Shown: positions 10,478-19,623, counted from the first letter of the stretch. The stretch: DNA of 64,000 nucleotides from Lawsonella clevelandensis (GCF_001293125.1 NZ_CP009312.1:248001-312000); one strand, 5' to 3'. A program made the numbers and translations. Notes: generated by a model from the sequence alone, not told the origin.

Positions 10478-11056
10478 ATGCCAACTCTTCTCCGCAGTAT
10501 CAGCGCCGGTATACTGGCAATTCTGTTGAGCATGAGCTCAGCGGTCACTCTCATCACTGCGGCCTTACCAACAGCTGGAGCTTTGCCGTCATCAACAATG
10601 GGTCAGGTGGCGGAACCCGGCTACGATCCGCCGATACCGGGGACCACGGTGCGCGGATTTTCCGTTGGGCCTGAACGTTGGTCACAGGGACATCGTGGTG
10701 TAGATCTAGCTAGCCATGTGGGGGAAGTTGTTCGTGCTGCGGGCCCGGGTACTGTCAGTTTTGCTGGGGCTGTTGTGGATCGGCCACTTGTGGTTATCGA
10801 TCATGGGCCTTCCCCTCTCGTTCCTCCAGGCGAACACCTGTATACAGTGTATGAACCAATTCTCCCTGTGGTATCAGCAGGCCAGGTAGTTCGCCAGGGC
10901 CAACAAGTAGGAACCGTCATCGCTGGACACCAAGGTTGCCCAGGCGTGTGTATGCACTGGGGAGCGCGGTGGGGCCATGGGCATGCGGTAGAGTATCTGA
11001 ACCCCTGGCTAGTGGTGAGGAACCTGCCGCTCAGCTTGCTCCGGTGGGTGGACTGA
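10478..11056 (+). CDS. Secreted M23 (LytM-type) peptidase-fold protein
   Basis: A 192-residue protein with an N-terminal signal peptide (basic start, hydrophobic stretch about 8-30, likely cut after TAGA near residue 36) and a LytM beta-barrel. The zinc-site HxxxD is present as H72RGVD76. The usual HxH motif reads C158-M-H160, so one zinc histidine (H160) is kept and the first, catalytic histidine is cysteine. It is the counterpart of Rv2891, which also sits beside rpsB. It may be a peptidoglycan endopeptidase or a catalytically altered cell-wall binder. Shine-Dalgarno GGAAGGAGA precedes the ATG. There is no obvious terminator before the convergent xerC. Confidence 0.8.
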   Translation: MPTLLRSISAGILAILLSMSSAVTLITAALPTAGALPSSTMGQVAEPGYDPPIPGTTVRGFSVGPERWSQGHRGVDLASHVGEVVRAAGPGTVSFAGAVVDRPLVVIDHGPSPLVPPGEHLYTVYEPILPVVSAGQVVRQGQQVGTVIAGHQGCPGVCMHWGARWGHGHAVEYLNPWLVVRNLPLSLLRWVD

Positions 11057-11095
11057 CCGGTCCGCCGCATGTGGCAGTTTCGTGTATGCAGGGTG

Positions 11096-12079
11096 CTATC
11101 CGCGCGGATGTGCCTGTTTATGGACAGCGCGAAGACGCTCCGGAGAAACATGCGTATAAAGTTGCGTGGTAGAGAGCGATGCGTGCCCCAATAGCTCTTG
11201 CACTACCCGCAAATCTGCGCCGCCTTCCAGAAGCGCAGTGGCGGCAGAGTGTCGCAATCCATGTGGTGCCATCTCTACCCCGCCGGGCATCTCGCCGGTG
11301 GAGGTATGCACGACGTCCCGGACGATGCGGGGATCGATGCGGCCACCTCGCGCACCGATGATGAGCGCTTGGTGGGAACGTTGATTGGCCAGTTGGGGGC
11401 GGCCGGTCTGTAGCCAGGCCGTCAATGCCCGCTGTGCGGGACATCCGTAGGGAACAGTGCGCTCTTTGTTGCCTTTACCAATGACGCGAAGGACACGTCT
11501 TTCCTGGTCAATAGCGGAAAGATCAAGGTTGACGAGTTCTGCGACACGAATTCCGGTGTCGTACAGCAACTCAATTATGAGCCAGTCACGGATCGCTACC
11601 GGGTTCCCTTCGTCTGCTGCGGTGGCAAGATCAGCCAACACTTTATCCATCTGCTTATGGTGGACAACTTGCGGAAGCTGTTTTTTCACCGGCGGAGTTT
11701 GTAGGCGGGTGGAGGGGTCCGTCGCCATTCGCCCTGTCCGTACCGCCCACCCGCACAGCACGCGGGCCGATGCGATATGGCGAGCAATGGTGGCTGAGGA
11801 AACGCCACGGGTAACATCACGGGAGAGCCATTTCCGAAGCAGCGGAAGCGTAATGATGTTCCAGTTAGCCTCTGTTATGGTCTCTCGATCTGCTCCTGGT
11901 TGGGTGACGTGAAGGAGAAAATCAATGAGGCCATGCGCGTCGGCGAGATAGGAGCGTTGGGTATTGGCAGACAATTGCAATCGCACGAGGACATAGTCGC
12001 CGAACTCAGCGAGGTCGAGGGACCACGGGGTAGGTAGTTCGGCATGAACGGTGCTGAGTGCTCGATGTCCACGTCCCAT
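11096..12079 (-). CDS. xerC: Tyrosine recombinase XerC
   Basis: XerC with XerD resolves chromosome dimers at dif. The 327-residue protein has an N-terminal SAM-like core-binding domain and a C-terminal catalytic domain. Active residues are R178 (TGIRVAEL), K202 (GKGNKER), H273 and R276 (HGLRHS), H299 (LGHASLS) and nucleophile Y308 (QLYTHV). The location near dprA-comM is the conserved actinobacterial position, so this is the housekeeping recombinase rather than a phage integrase. The gap to hemH is 31 nt. The first about 12 residues may be over-called. Confidence 0.93.
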   Translation of the reverse strand: MGRGHRALSTVHAELPTPWSLDLAEFGDYVLVRLQLSANTQRSYLADAHGLIDFLLHVTQPGADRETITEANWNIITLPLLRKWLSRDVTRGVSSATIARHIASARVLCGWAVRTGRMATDPSTRLQTPPVKKQLPQVVHHKQMDKVLADLATAADEGNPVAIRDWLIIELLYDTGIRVAELVNLDLSAIDQERRVLRVIGKGNKERTVPYGCPAQRALTAWLQTGRPQLANQRSHQALIIGARGGRIDPRIVRDVVHTSTGEMPGGVEMAPHGLRHSAATALLEGGADLRVVQELLGHASLSTTQLYTHVSPERLRAVHKQAHPRG

Positions 12080-12110
12080 ACCACTACTGTGCAGAGGAAA
12101 AAAGGATAAA

Positions 12111-13124
12111 TCAACCCTTACACAGCGGTGCGGGTGAGGTACTTTCCACCGAGTGGTAGAGCGAAACTAGGGTGCGCGTAAACGCAGGATCTGCATTGAT
12201 GGGGCTAATGACCCGGTATGATTGGCCTCCTGAAGCGAGGAATTGATCACGATAGCCGAGGCGCACTTCCTCCAAGGTTTCCAAACAGTCTGCGACAAAA
12301 GCGGGTGTTGCTACAACGAGGTTGTTGACGCCTTCCTGCGGCAGCTCGGTGACGCGCTGTTGTGTTGTGGGGCCAAGCCACTCCCCTGGACCAAATTTTG
12401 ATTGAAAACTCATGGAGACGGTTAGGTCGGGGAAGGCGGCAGCAATAGCATCACGGGTTGCACAGCATTGCGCTTTATAGTGTGCTGCCAGGTGGTACCG
12501 CTGATTGGGGACACCGTGGAAGGACAACAAAAGGTGGTCGCACTCCCCCGTTTTCAGATAGCACTCTATTTGCTGGTGATACCAGCCGATCATATGTGCT
12601 TCCGTGGCGAAGCTGGGGACGAATCGAAGATAGGGATGTACCGGTGCCTCCCTGTGCGTACCTTCTTGAGCGGAACTTTGGTCACTCTGGTCGAGTGCAT
12701 CGTAAAAGTCGAGGACACGATTCACGACTGGTGTGACGGTGGAGGTCGCAAATTGGGGGTAAAGGGGAATGACGGTGAGGGCATCGATATCCCAGTCTGT
12801 AAGTACCTCTTCAATGGTGGGTGAGGAGGCACAGAAAGCATACTTCACATCGACGTCAGGTAAAGCTTCTTGAAGCATGTCACACTGCTGCTGGGTGATC
12901 ACTGCGAGAGGGGATCCTCCAGGTGTCCATATTGCGCGATAGCGATCGATGAGTTTTCGCGGGCGAATTCGCAAAATGATGCTATGCAGAATGGGCTTCC
13001 ATAAGACGGGAGGAAGATTGACGACGCAGCGGTCACTAAGCATGGAGGCGAGAAATGCTCGGATTGCGCCTTCAGTAGGCTCATCCGGGCTACCTAGGTT
13101 GACAATCAGGCACCCGTTCTTCAT
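12111..13124 (-). CDS. hemH: Ferrochelatase, proteobacterial (protoporphyrin) type
   Basis: Ferrochelatase inserts Fe2+ into a porphyrin, the last or near-last step of heme synthesis. The 337-residue protein starts MKNGCLIVNLGSPDEPTEGA. Catalytic His is H203 in LLLSFHGVPNQRY. FQSKFGPGEWLGPTTQQRV and PAFVADCLETLEEV supply the metal-side Glu. These motifs (VNLGSP start, SDRCVVNLP, IILRIRP, FQS-FG-EWL) match Gram-negative HemH. Actinobacterial coproporphyrin ferrochelatases instead begin like LLSFGGPEGP and have a different core. The gene sits between xerC and dprA, where mycobacteria have viuB, and its start lies 35 nt inside the dprA 3' end with a GGAAAGAGA site. I infer lateral acquisition. 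The assignment as a ferrochelatase is firm; substrate preference is not shown. Confidence 0.9.
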   Translation of the reverse strand: MKNGCLIVNLGSPDEPTEGAIRAFLASMLSDRCVVNLPPVLWKPILHSIILRIRPRKLIDRYRAIWTPGGSPLAVITQQQCDMLQEALPDVDVKYAFCASSPTIEEVLTDWDIDALTVIPLYPQFATSTVTPVVNRVLDFYDALDQSDQSSAQEGTHREAPVHPYLRFVPSFATEAHMIGWYHQQIECYLKTGECDHLLLSFHGVPNQRYHLAAHYKAQCCATRDAIAAAFPDLTVSMSFQSKFGPGEWLGPTTQQRVTELPQEGVNNLVVATPAFVADCLETLEEVRLGYRDQFLASGGQSYRVISPINADPAFTRTLVSLYHSVESTSPAPLCKG

Positions 13125-14265
13125 GTGGCACAGTCTCTTTCCGTGTCCAGCGGTCAGCGGTAACGGTGATCAGTCTACAGTCAATAAGGACTTTTAGAGA
13201 CATCTGCACCTTGAGCGTCTCCAATCCTGTTTCTGCACAGATCTCCTCCAAAGAGCTAGAAAAGAAGGGAGAGACCGCATTCCATACTTTTTTCTCATCT
13301 TCAGTTAATCGGTCTATCGGGGAATTCACGCTTTCTAGCGGTAGTGCTAACTGTCCAATTGGACCAAGCTCTTCCAGAATCTCCGCCCCTCTTGTCACCA
13401 ATGTGGCTCCCTCACGAATGAGACGATGGCATCCGGCACCATCCACATCCTGGCTGCTGTGTGGCACAGCCATCACGGGTTTACCTAAATCACGTGCCCA
13501 ACTGGCTGTGTTGAGGGCGCCTGAACGCCATGCTGCTGAGGTCACCAGCACTCCCTGAGAAAAAGCAGCGAGAAGACGGTTGCGGGAAAGAAAACGATAG
13601 CGGGCTGGACGGGTACCCGGCGGGTACTCACTGACGATGAGCCCATATTGTGCGATGTTTCGGGCCAGTGTGGCGTGTCGTGCCGGATAGACTCTATCCA
13701 ATCCGCACGCCACCACGGCGATTGTTGGTGCCCCTAACTGCACTGCCGTCTGATGTGCGATGCCATCAACTCCGCAAGCCAGCCCAGAAACGAGACCAAC
13801 ATTCTCGGCCGCTATTTCTGCACATAACGTGGCGGTGATTCTCTTCCCATCAGTTGAGGGATGCCGACTTCCCACCACTGCAACTGAAGGACAATGGAGA
13901 ATGTCAATATTGCCTTTTATCCAGAGCGCGTAGGGTGCCCATGCAGCTGTGTCCCTCGCCTGCCGCGCATACATCGCGGAATAGCAAAAACCCGCCAAGT
14001 GCGCACTTGGCCACTCGGGCATATCAGGAGTCAATAAACGGAAACCATTAGCCTTTGCGCACTGCAGATCTTCCTGTGCACAGTCCCAATCTCGGCGCGC
14101 CCGCACGCGGTGTTCTAGGACCTCCGGCAGATGGTCATTGTGTCGAATGACATAGGCAGTTTCTTCTGGGCCAAGCTCAGCAATGAGATCTGCCAATGGG
14201 GCACAAGGGCCTTCCACAACTCGCGAGAGGTAAGCCCATGCTTCTTGAGTAGTTGTCTGAGTCAT
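13090..14265 (-). CDS. dprA: DNA-processing protein DprA
   Basis: DprA binds incoming single-stranded DNA and loads RecA during natural transformation. I chose ATG 14263-14265 (MTQTTTQEAWAYL); the longer frame runs into comM. The Rossmann-like core shows VAVVGSRHPSTDGKR, VGLVSGLACGVDGIAHQTAV, SEYPPGTRP, RFLSRNRLLAAFSQGVLVTS and GALNTASWARDLGKPVMAVP. The C-terminal winged-helix-like domain is present. The protein is 391 residues. It follows comM by 11 nt, and its last 35 nt overlap hemH, tighter packing than expected for an ancestral pair. Mycobacteriales keep dprA-comM-yraN even where competence is unknown. Confidence 0.93.
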   Translation of the reverse strand: MTQTTTQEAWAYLSRVVEGPCAPLADLIAELGPEETAYVIRHNDHLPEVLEHRVRARRDWDCAQEDLQCAKANGFRLLTPDMPEWPSAHLAGFCYSAMYARQARDTAAWAPYALWIKGNIDILHCPSVAVVGSRHPSTDGKRITATLCAEIAAENVGLVSGLACGVDGIAHQTAVQLGAPTIAVVACGLDRVYPARHATLARNIAQYGLIVSEYPPGTRPARYRFLSRNRLLAAFSQGVLVTSAAWRSGALNTASWARDLGKPVMAVPHSSQDVDGAGCHRLIREGATLVTRGAEILEELGPIGQLALPLESVNSPIDRLTEDEKKVWNAVSPFFSSSLEEICAETGLETLKVQMSLKVLIDCRLITVTADRWTRKETVPHEERVPDCQPR

Positions 14266-14276
14266 AGTTACCGTGA

Positions 14277-15857
14277 TTAAAGATCGTCGAGTGGACTGCG
14301 TAGTTGGAGGGCTGTTGTCACTTCTCTGCTGGTAGGAGCAACTTGTCCAGCAAGGTCGGCAAGTGTCCATGCCACCCGGATGGTGCGCGACAATCCCCGC
14401 GCTGAGAGAACCCCCGCACGAAGTTGGCTGTGAACTGGTCGTAGCGCTGTGGCGGGGAGTGAATGGTCATCAAGTAGCGCGTCGGGGACATCACTGTTGG
14501 TGTAATGGTCACCCCACCGTTTAGCTGCACGAAGACGTGCCTCTATAACGTGTTCACGAAGTTCGCTGGAGCTCACCCCACGCCCTTCGGTGAGCGCTGC
14601 TAAACCTACTGGCCCAATCCGCACACGTAGATCTACCCGGTCCAAAAGCGGACCGGAGAGGCGCGCTCGGTAACGTGCACGGGTAGCACTGGAACAGCGG
14701 CACTCTTGCGGTGAAGGAGCACCACATGGGCAAGAATTACCGGCAAGCACAAGCTGACAACGCGAAGGATAAGTGACAGTGCCTTTGCTTCTACTGAGAC
14801 GTACTTCGCCTTCTTGCAAGGGAGTACGCAGCATATCAAGGACGCCTGCCGGGATCTCGGTGCACTCATCAAGGAAAAGAACACCTCGATGCGCAAGCGA
14901 TATCACACCAGGCAAGGCATACCCACTACCACCACCCAAGAGTGCTGCTGAGGTGATACCGGCATGTGGCGCCTCGAAGGGAGGCCGGGTAATGAGTGGC
15001 TGAGTGGGATCAATCTTGCCTCGCAGTGAATGCAGTGCAGTAACTTCCAAGGCCTGTGCATACGCGAGTGGAGGAAGGATAGTAGGTATACGCTGCGCGA
15101 TCATCGATTTTCCTGCACCCGGAGGGCCAAGCATGAGCAGATGGTGTCCTCCTGCGGCAGCAATAAGGGCAGCTTCCACCGCTGGGCGTTGACCACGGAT
15201 ATCTGAGAAATCTCCAGGAGATGCTCTATTCCCCGAGGCAGCCAGAATTCCCTGAGTCTCACGCTGGCACTCTCGAACTTCCGCAGCGTGGGGCACGCCG
15301 TCATGTTCTGTAGTGGCCTTTTTGTGCGGTTGGGAGATTCCTTTGTGAAGAGAGTCGAGGAGTGTAGTGAGATGGTCTGCCGGAATAATCTGCAACCCGG
15401 TGACGAGATGCGCCTCTGCACTGTTTGCCCGGGGAACCACCAGAGTTCGGATCCCTGCGTCAAATGCTGCTGCAGCCATCGGCAAAACACCGTGGACAGG
15501 CAAGACACGTCCATCGAGTCCCACTTCACCGAGAACCGCTAGTGCCTGTGCTGAGCTGACGAGATCCGGCAGGTGTGCTTGTGCAGACAAGATGGCTAAG
15601 GCGATGGCGAGATCGAAGTGTGCCCCTGTTTTGGGAATATCTGCAGGTGAAAGGGAGAGGGTGAGACGTTGTCGGGGCCACGGGAGGCCGACAGTCGAAA
15701 AGGCGGAGCGGAGGCGATCTCCTGCTTCACGAACCGCTGTATCAGCGCGGCCAACAATATGGGTGGCGGGCAACCCTCCCCCACAATGTGCTTCCACGGT
15801 CACTACAGTGGCGTGTAATCCCTGCATAGTGAGGCTGTACGCAACTCCTACGCTCAT
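14277..15857 (-). CDS. comM: Mg-chelatase-like AAA+ helicase ComM/YifB
   Basis: ComM is a hexameric AAA+ helicase that promotes branch migration of transforming DNA. The N-terminal Lon-like (ChlI) domain runs to about 180. Walker A GPPGAGKS is at residues 244-251, Walker B GVLFLDE lies near 325, and a C-terminal Mg-chelatase domain follows, with the Cys-containing loop NSCPCGAPSPQECRC usual for YifB. The length of 526 residues is normal. The start overlaps the yraN stop as ATGA, so yraN-comM-dprA is one operon. Confidence 0.95.
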   Translation of the reverse strand: MSVGVAYSLTMQGLHATVVTVEAHCGGGLPATHIVGRADTAVREAGDRLRSAFSTVGLPWPRQRLTLSLSPADIPKTGAHFDLAIALAILSAQAHLPDLVSSAQALAVLGEVGLDGRVLPVHGVLPMAAAAFDAGIRTLVVPRANSAEAHLVTGLQIIPADHLTTLLDSLHKGISQPHKKATTEHDGVPHAAEVRECQRETQGILAASGNRASPGDFSDIRGQRPAVEAALIAAAGGHHLLMLGPPGAGKSMIAQRIPTILPPLAYAQALEVTALHSLRGKIDPTQPLITRPPFEAPHAGITSAALLGGGSGYALPGVISLAHRGVLFLDECTEIPAGVLDMLRTPLQEGEVRLSRSKGTVTYPSRCQLVLAGNSCPCGAPSPQECRCSSATRARYRARLSGPLLDRVDLRVRIGPVGLAALTEGRGVSSSELREHVIEARLRAAKRWGDHYTNSDVPDALLDDHSLPATALRPVHSQLRAGVLSARGLSRTIRVAWTLADLAGQVAPTSREVTTALQLRSPLDDL

Positions 15858-16267
15858 CGCAGCACGTCCCGGAAATGCCGAATCTCAAATCCTTTAGTGG
15901 GGTTGCCTAGTAGTGAGAGTACGTCGAAGCGTATTTCGTCATATGGCGGAAGAAAATCCGGAGTCTCTTTATACAGAGAGATGAGCCATCCTGAGGCAAT
16001 CAGACGGATTGTCTTCTCTTTGGCTCGCGTGATAGCTTCTTCCGGCCAGCCTGCATGGACGGTGCGCCGTGTTTTTACCTCGATGAAAACGATATGGGCA
16101 GCGTCATGATCAGCCGCAATGATGTCGAGTTCACCACGAATTCCTGGCAAACGTACATTCCTCGCGAGGATTGTGAAATGGTGGTCACACAGCCATTGCG
16201 CGGCAATATCTTCGCCGAGCGCTCCGAGCTCTTGAGGTGTCAACGTATCGGTCATGCCTCCCAGCAT
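15854..16267 (-). CDS. yraN: UPF0102/YraN-family nuclease-fold protein
   Basis: A small protein (137 residues) of the restriction-endonuclease-like fold. The possible catalytic set is E in LGALGEDIAAQWL, then RGELDIIA and IVFIEVKTR, matching the E...D...ExK pattern of PD-(D/E)XK nucleases. The exact function is unknown; its fixed position with comM and dprA suggests DNA processing. Two starts are possible: ATG 16267 (MLGGMTDTL) or the ATG four codons later. The GGAGG in between is too close to the second one, so I kept the first. Confidence 0.9.
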   Translation of the reverse strand: MLGGMTDTLTPQELGALGEDIAAQWLCDHHFTILARNVRLPGIRGELDIIAADHDAAHIVFIEVKTRRTVHAGWPEEAITRAKEKTIRLIASGWLISLYKETPDFLPPYDEIRFDVLSLLGNPTKGFEIRHFRDVLR

Positions 16268-16393
16268 GACTCACCCATATTCCTTTTCGTACGGCAGAGG
16301 AGGAGAAAGAAGGGCTTATACACAATTCTCCGTGAATGTGGAGAACCCCACTGCTGAGTAGATTAAAAGTAACAGAGTTACGGAGTTACGGGG

Positions 16394-16696
16394 TTACGGC
16401 AATTCAATATCTGGTTTGTCCAGCTCTTCGATATTGACGTCCTTGAAAGTGACGACTCGAACGTTCTTCACGAAACGCGCCGGGCGATACATGTCCCACA
16501 CCCAAGCATCCGACATTCGAACTTCGAAGTAGACCTCTCCCTGGCTATTTCGCGGAATCATTTCTACGGCGTTAGCAAGATAGAAGCGACGCTCTGTCTC
16601 CACGACGTAGCTGAACTGGTTAACGATGTCCTTGTATTCGCGGTACAAGGACAGCTCCATCCTGGCTTCATAGTCTTCCAGGTCTTCTACACCCAT
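16394..16696 (-). CDS. DUF2469 family protein
   Basis: A 100-residue acidic protein (MGVEDLEDYEARMELSLYRE) of the actinobacteria-specific DUF2469 family, counterpart of Rv2901c. It is predicted cytosolic with mixed alpha/beta structure; no catalytic motif is visible. It is always found between rnhB and yraN. Its stop codon lies in the first of three tandem CCGTAAC units. Function is unknown. Confidence 0.88.
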   Translation of the reverse strand: MGVEDLEDYEARMELSLYREYKDIVNQFSYVVETERRFYLANAVEMIPRNSQGEVYFEVRMSDAWVWDMYRPARFVKNVRVVTFKDVNIEELDKPDIELP

Positions 16697-16723
16697 TCGC
16701 TATTCCTCCTCGACAGGTAACGT

Positions 16724-17374
16724 TTAGCGCATCCCCGCAATGCTGTGGGCTTTTGCCACGTTCGCATAACTCATGCGGTGTATGGGGCTTACTCCATAGT
16801 GTTCCATAGCGGCTTGATGAGAGGCCGTCGCATAGCCTTTGTGTCCTGCAAATCCGTATTCGGGGAATGCCTCGTCATAACCGACCATAATGTGGTCTCG
16901 GGAAACCTTCGCCAGCACACTGGCGGCAGCAATACAGGAAACGTTAGCATCTCCTTTGAGGACAGACAGTGAAGGCATGGGAAGCCCCGGGACTGGAAAA
17001 CCGTCGGTGAGAACATAACCAGGTAGGACGTTCAACCGCGCGACCGCTCTGCGCATCCCCTCAATATTTGCCCGCTGTATGCCAATCTCGTCCACCTCAG
17101 TAGCGCTGAAATGCACAATGGACCAGGCGACCGCATGTTCTTGGATGAGCGGAAAAAGACGCTCCCGGCGTGCCGGCGTGAGCTTTTTGGAGTCGGTGAG
17201 CCCTGCCAGATCCGGGATACAGACATCCGGCAGAATGCAGGCAGCAATAGTGAGCGGGCCAGCACATGCTCCACGTCCAGCTTCGTCAACTCCCGCAACT
17301 GGACCGCACCCGTGGGCAATGAGCATTTCCTCCATCTCATGGAGATGGGTGGCGTCACGCGTTTTGTTCACCAT
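16724..17374 (-). CDS. rnhB: Ribonuclease HII
   Basis: RNase HII cuts at ribonucleotides in DNA and starts ribonucleotide excision repair. The metal-binding acidic residues are D30 and E31 in GVDEAGRG, the Asp in [15 protein letters not shown], and a further Asp downstream in the [15 protein letters not shown] region. LTDSKKL is also typical. The protein is 216 residues, normal length. It is encoded 27 nt upstream of DUF2469 and 33 nt downstream of lepB. Confidence 0.96.
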   Translation of the reverse strand: MVNKTRDATHLHEMEEMLIAHGCGPVAGVDEAGRGACAGPLTIAACILPDVCIPDLAGLTDSKKLTPARRERLFPLIQEHAVAWSIVHFSATEVDEIGIQRANIEGMRRAVARLNVLPGYVLTDGFPVPGLPMPSLSVLKGDANVSCIAAASVLAKVSRDHIMVGYDEAFPEYGFAGHKGYATASHQAAMEHYGVSPIHRMSYANVAKAHSIAGMR

Positions 17375-17407
17375 GGTCGCAAGGGAAACAATCGGAAGGA
17401 TAAAAGA

Positions 17408-18175
17408 CTACTTGGGCTGAACCAGCGGCTGAGAGTCCACCTTCTGCCAACGGTTTACAGGCCAAATGATGGTCTGAACTTTGCCGCGGATATTCTTCAC
17501 CGGAACGGCCCCGTGGTACTGGTCTTGCATGTGATAGCGGGAGTCGCCGGAGTCTGTCCGGTTATCGCCCATCACCCACATAAATCCCTTGGGGATAGTA
17601 ATGGGGCCAAAGTAGGGGCCACCGCAGGCGTTGGATCCGTTGGGGTTTCCTCCCCAATCAATAACGGGCGGATAAAGGGTGTACGCGGAGTCGATAACAT
17701 GGTCATCAACGGTAATGCCCTTGTCCCCAGGCTGGCAGCGAACGGTTTGCCCTCCCACAGCAATGATGCGCTTCACTAGGTCATTCTCATCCGGGGGCAC
17801 TAATCCGACGAAGGAGCCGGCATTCTGCAAGGCTCGAATAAAGGGATCGTCGGAGCGGCTGGACTCAAATGTATCATTCCACGAGTCAGGACCTTTAAAC
17901 ACGACCACATCGCCGGGTTTCGGATCCCCGGTGCGATAGCTGATCTTATCGACGAGAATACGGTCGCCAATCTGCAGGGTAGGCATCATCGAGCCCGAGG
18001 GGATGACGTAGACGCGCGCGAACACATTCTGTACGAGAGCACTCAAAGCTAACGCGATCACGACGATAATGAGGACTTCTTTGAGGAAGCTCAGCACACC
18101 GATTCCGGCGGACTTTTCTTTCTTTTGACGGTTATTGTCCCCATCAGCAGTGTTTTTTTCTGTGCGACCAAGCAT
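17408..18175 (-). CDS. lepB: Signal peptidase I
   Basis: LepB removes signal peptides of secreted proteins on the outer membrane face. The 255-residue protein has a charged cytoplasmic start, one membrane anchor (about 31-50), nucleophile Ser62 in PSGSMMPTL, and general base Lys135 in DLVKRIIAVGG. The C-terminal GDNRTDSGDSR box is present. It is a single-anchor form, as in other Mycobacteriales. Confidence 0.96.
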   Translation of the reverse strand: MLGRTEKNTADGDNNRQKKEKSAGIGVLSFLKEVLIIVVIALALSALVQNVFARVYVIPSGSMMPTLQIGDRILVDKISYRTGDPKPGDVVVFKGPDSWNDTFESSRSDDPFIRALQNAGSFVGLVPPDENDLVKRIIAVGGQTVRCQPGDKGITVDDHVIDSAYTLYPPVIDWGGNPNGSNACGGPYFGPITIPKGFMWVMGDNRTDSGDSRYHMQDQYHGAVPVKNIRGKVQTIIWPVNRWQKVDSQPLVQPK

Positions 18176-18253
18176 TCTTCGGGTGGGCCTTTCACTGTGG
18201 CGCGAGGTGCGGTGAGCGTGTCCGATAATAACTCTGTGTACAGGATACGACGA

Positions 18254-18287
18254 ACCGGACCAGAAGTCCTGGCGGCTCTGATCCGGT
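18254..18287 (-). terminator. Hairpin after rplS, probable terminator
   Basis: Arms ACCGGACCAG and CTGATCCGGT pair with a single mismatch, 30 nt after the rplS stop and before lepB. There is no T run, so termination is uncertain. Confidence 0.4.
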
Positions 18288-18316
18288 CCGTAGAAGTCTC
18301 AATGAAAAACGAAAGA

Positions 18317-18658
18317 TTAACGCTTTTCCTTAATCTTGGCAGCCTTGCCGTGGCGGTCACGCAGGTAGTAGAGCTTGGCGCGACGAACATCACCACGAAT
18401 GGCGACCTCAATCTGATCAATGTTGGGGGAATGTACCGGGAAAGTACGCTCCACGCCGACACCGAAGGACACCTTGCGCACGGTGAAGGTCTCACGAATG
18501 CCAGAGCCCTGGCGACGAATGACAACACCCTTGAAGACCTGGATACGTTCCTTGGAGCCTTCGATAACTTTCACGTGGACATTGACGGTATCGCCGGGAC
18601 GGAATGCCGGGATGTCATCACGCATCGACTGTGCGTCGACGGAATCAATGAGGTTCAT
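18317..18658 (-). CDS. rplS: 50S ribosomal protein L19
   Basis: L19 lies at the 30S-50S interface. The ATG at 18656-18658 ([13 protein letters not shown]) has AAGGAAC five nt upstream, so the eight-residue longer frame is rejected. Conserved parts are [53 protein letters not shown] and [15 protein letters not shown]. The length is 113 residues. It is preceded by a gap of about 220 bp after trmD in which I see no gene. Confidence 0.97.
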   Translation of the reverse strand: MNLIDSVDAQSMRDDIPAFRPGDTVNVHVKVIEGSKERIQVFKGVVIRRQGSGIRETFTVRKVSFGVGVERTFPVHSPNIDQIEVAIRGDVRRAKLYYLRDRHGKAAKIKEKR

Positions 18659-18879
18659 AATAGTTCCTTGCATGCTAGTCATAAGGCAGAGGAACCTAGC
18701 GGCAGGTGCTCAACTGGTTCGTACCCCGATCAAACAGTTTGTACGTGCGTAGTTGATCCATGAGCGGTTCACCACACAAGGTGCACAAACAACAGGCTAA
18801 TTCTGCCATATAACGTGGCTTTCCCCTAATCGCATTCGGATTCAAGACGCCCCAAGGCACACTAGACTACCGCACTCTC

Positions 18880-19623
18880 CTAGCCGTCAGCCTGCCCCGC
18901 CAGGGAATCTAGAAGATACTGGTCTTGCGGGGTGAGATCCACACTGCGGAGCAGCTCGGGGCGTCGCTCGTACGTGCGTCGCAGGGATTGTTCGCGCCGC
19001 CACTGGTCAATCCGGGCGTGATGCCCCGACAACAACACCTCCGGCACAGCAAGATCGCGCCAGACCTCAGGACGAGTATACGAAGGCCCCTCAAGAAGAC
19101 CGTCGGAGAAAGAATCTTCCTCATACGAGCGTTTGTTGCCCAGTACCCCGGGGAGGAGTCGAATAATCGCCTCACTGATGACCAGTACAGCGACCTCTCC
19201 CCCATTGAGGACGTAGTCTCCGATGGACACCTCAACGACACGCATCCGACGCCGCGCATCGTCCACCACACGTTGATCGATACCCTCGTAACGCCCACAC
19301 GCAAACACGAGATGCGTTTCCTGAGACCAGGATGCTGCATCGCGTTGGGTGAACGGATGGCCTGCGGGGGTAGGCACGATGAGGAGTGGGTCATCCGTGA
19401 GGTCAACGGTGTCTAGTGCTTCTCCCCAAACGTTTGGTTTCATAACCATCCCCGGACCGCCGCCATAGGGTGTGTCATCGACAGACCGATGGACGTCGTG
19501 GGCAAAGTCTCGGAGATTATGGACCTGCACGTCCACCGTACCTGCCTCAATGGCTTTTCCAGGAAGCGACTGATGAAGCGGGACAAGGTACTCCGGGAAA
19601 ATAGTAAAAATGTCTAGTTTCAT
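18880..19623 (-). CDS. trmD: tRNA (guanine37-N1)-methyltransferase
   Basis: TrmD makes m1G37 in tRNAs reading CCN and CUN and prevents +1 frameshifting. The ATG at 19621-19623 ([15 protein letters not shown]) overlaps the rimM TGA as ATGA. The SPOUT knot shows [27 protein letters not shown] and [20 protein letters not shown]. The length is 247 residues. The C-terminal domain ([18 protein letters not shown]) is complete. Confidence 0.97.
   Translation of the reverse strand: MKLDIFTIFPEYLVPLHQSLPGKAIEAGTVDVQVHNLRDFAHDVHRSVDDTPYGGGPGMVMKPNVWGEALDTVDLTDDPLLIVPTPAGHPFTQRDAASWSQETHLVFACGRYEGIDQRVVDDARRRMRVVEVSIGDYVLNGGEVAVLVISEAIIRLLPGVLGNKRSYEEDSFSDGLLEGPSYTRPEVWRDLAVPEVLLSGHHARIDQWRREQSLRRTYERRPELLRSVDLTPQDQYLLDSLAGQADG

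Noticed and set aside
11096-12079. Tyrosine recombinase as a sign of a prophage or integron
   Set aside because: It is the housekeeping XerC in its conserved place, with no attachment site, cassette or phage gene nearby.
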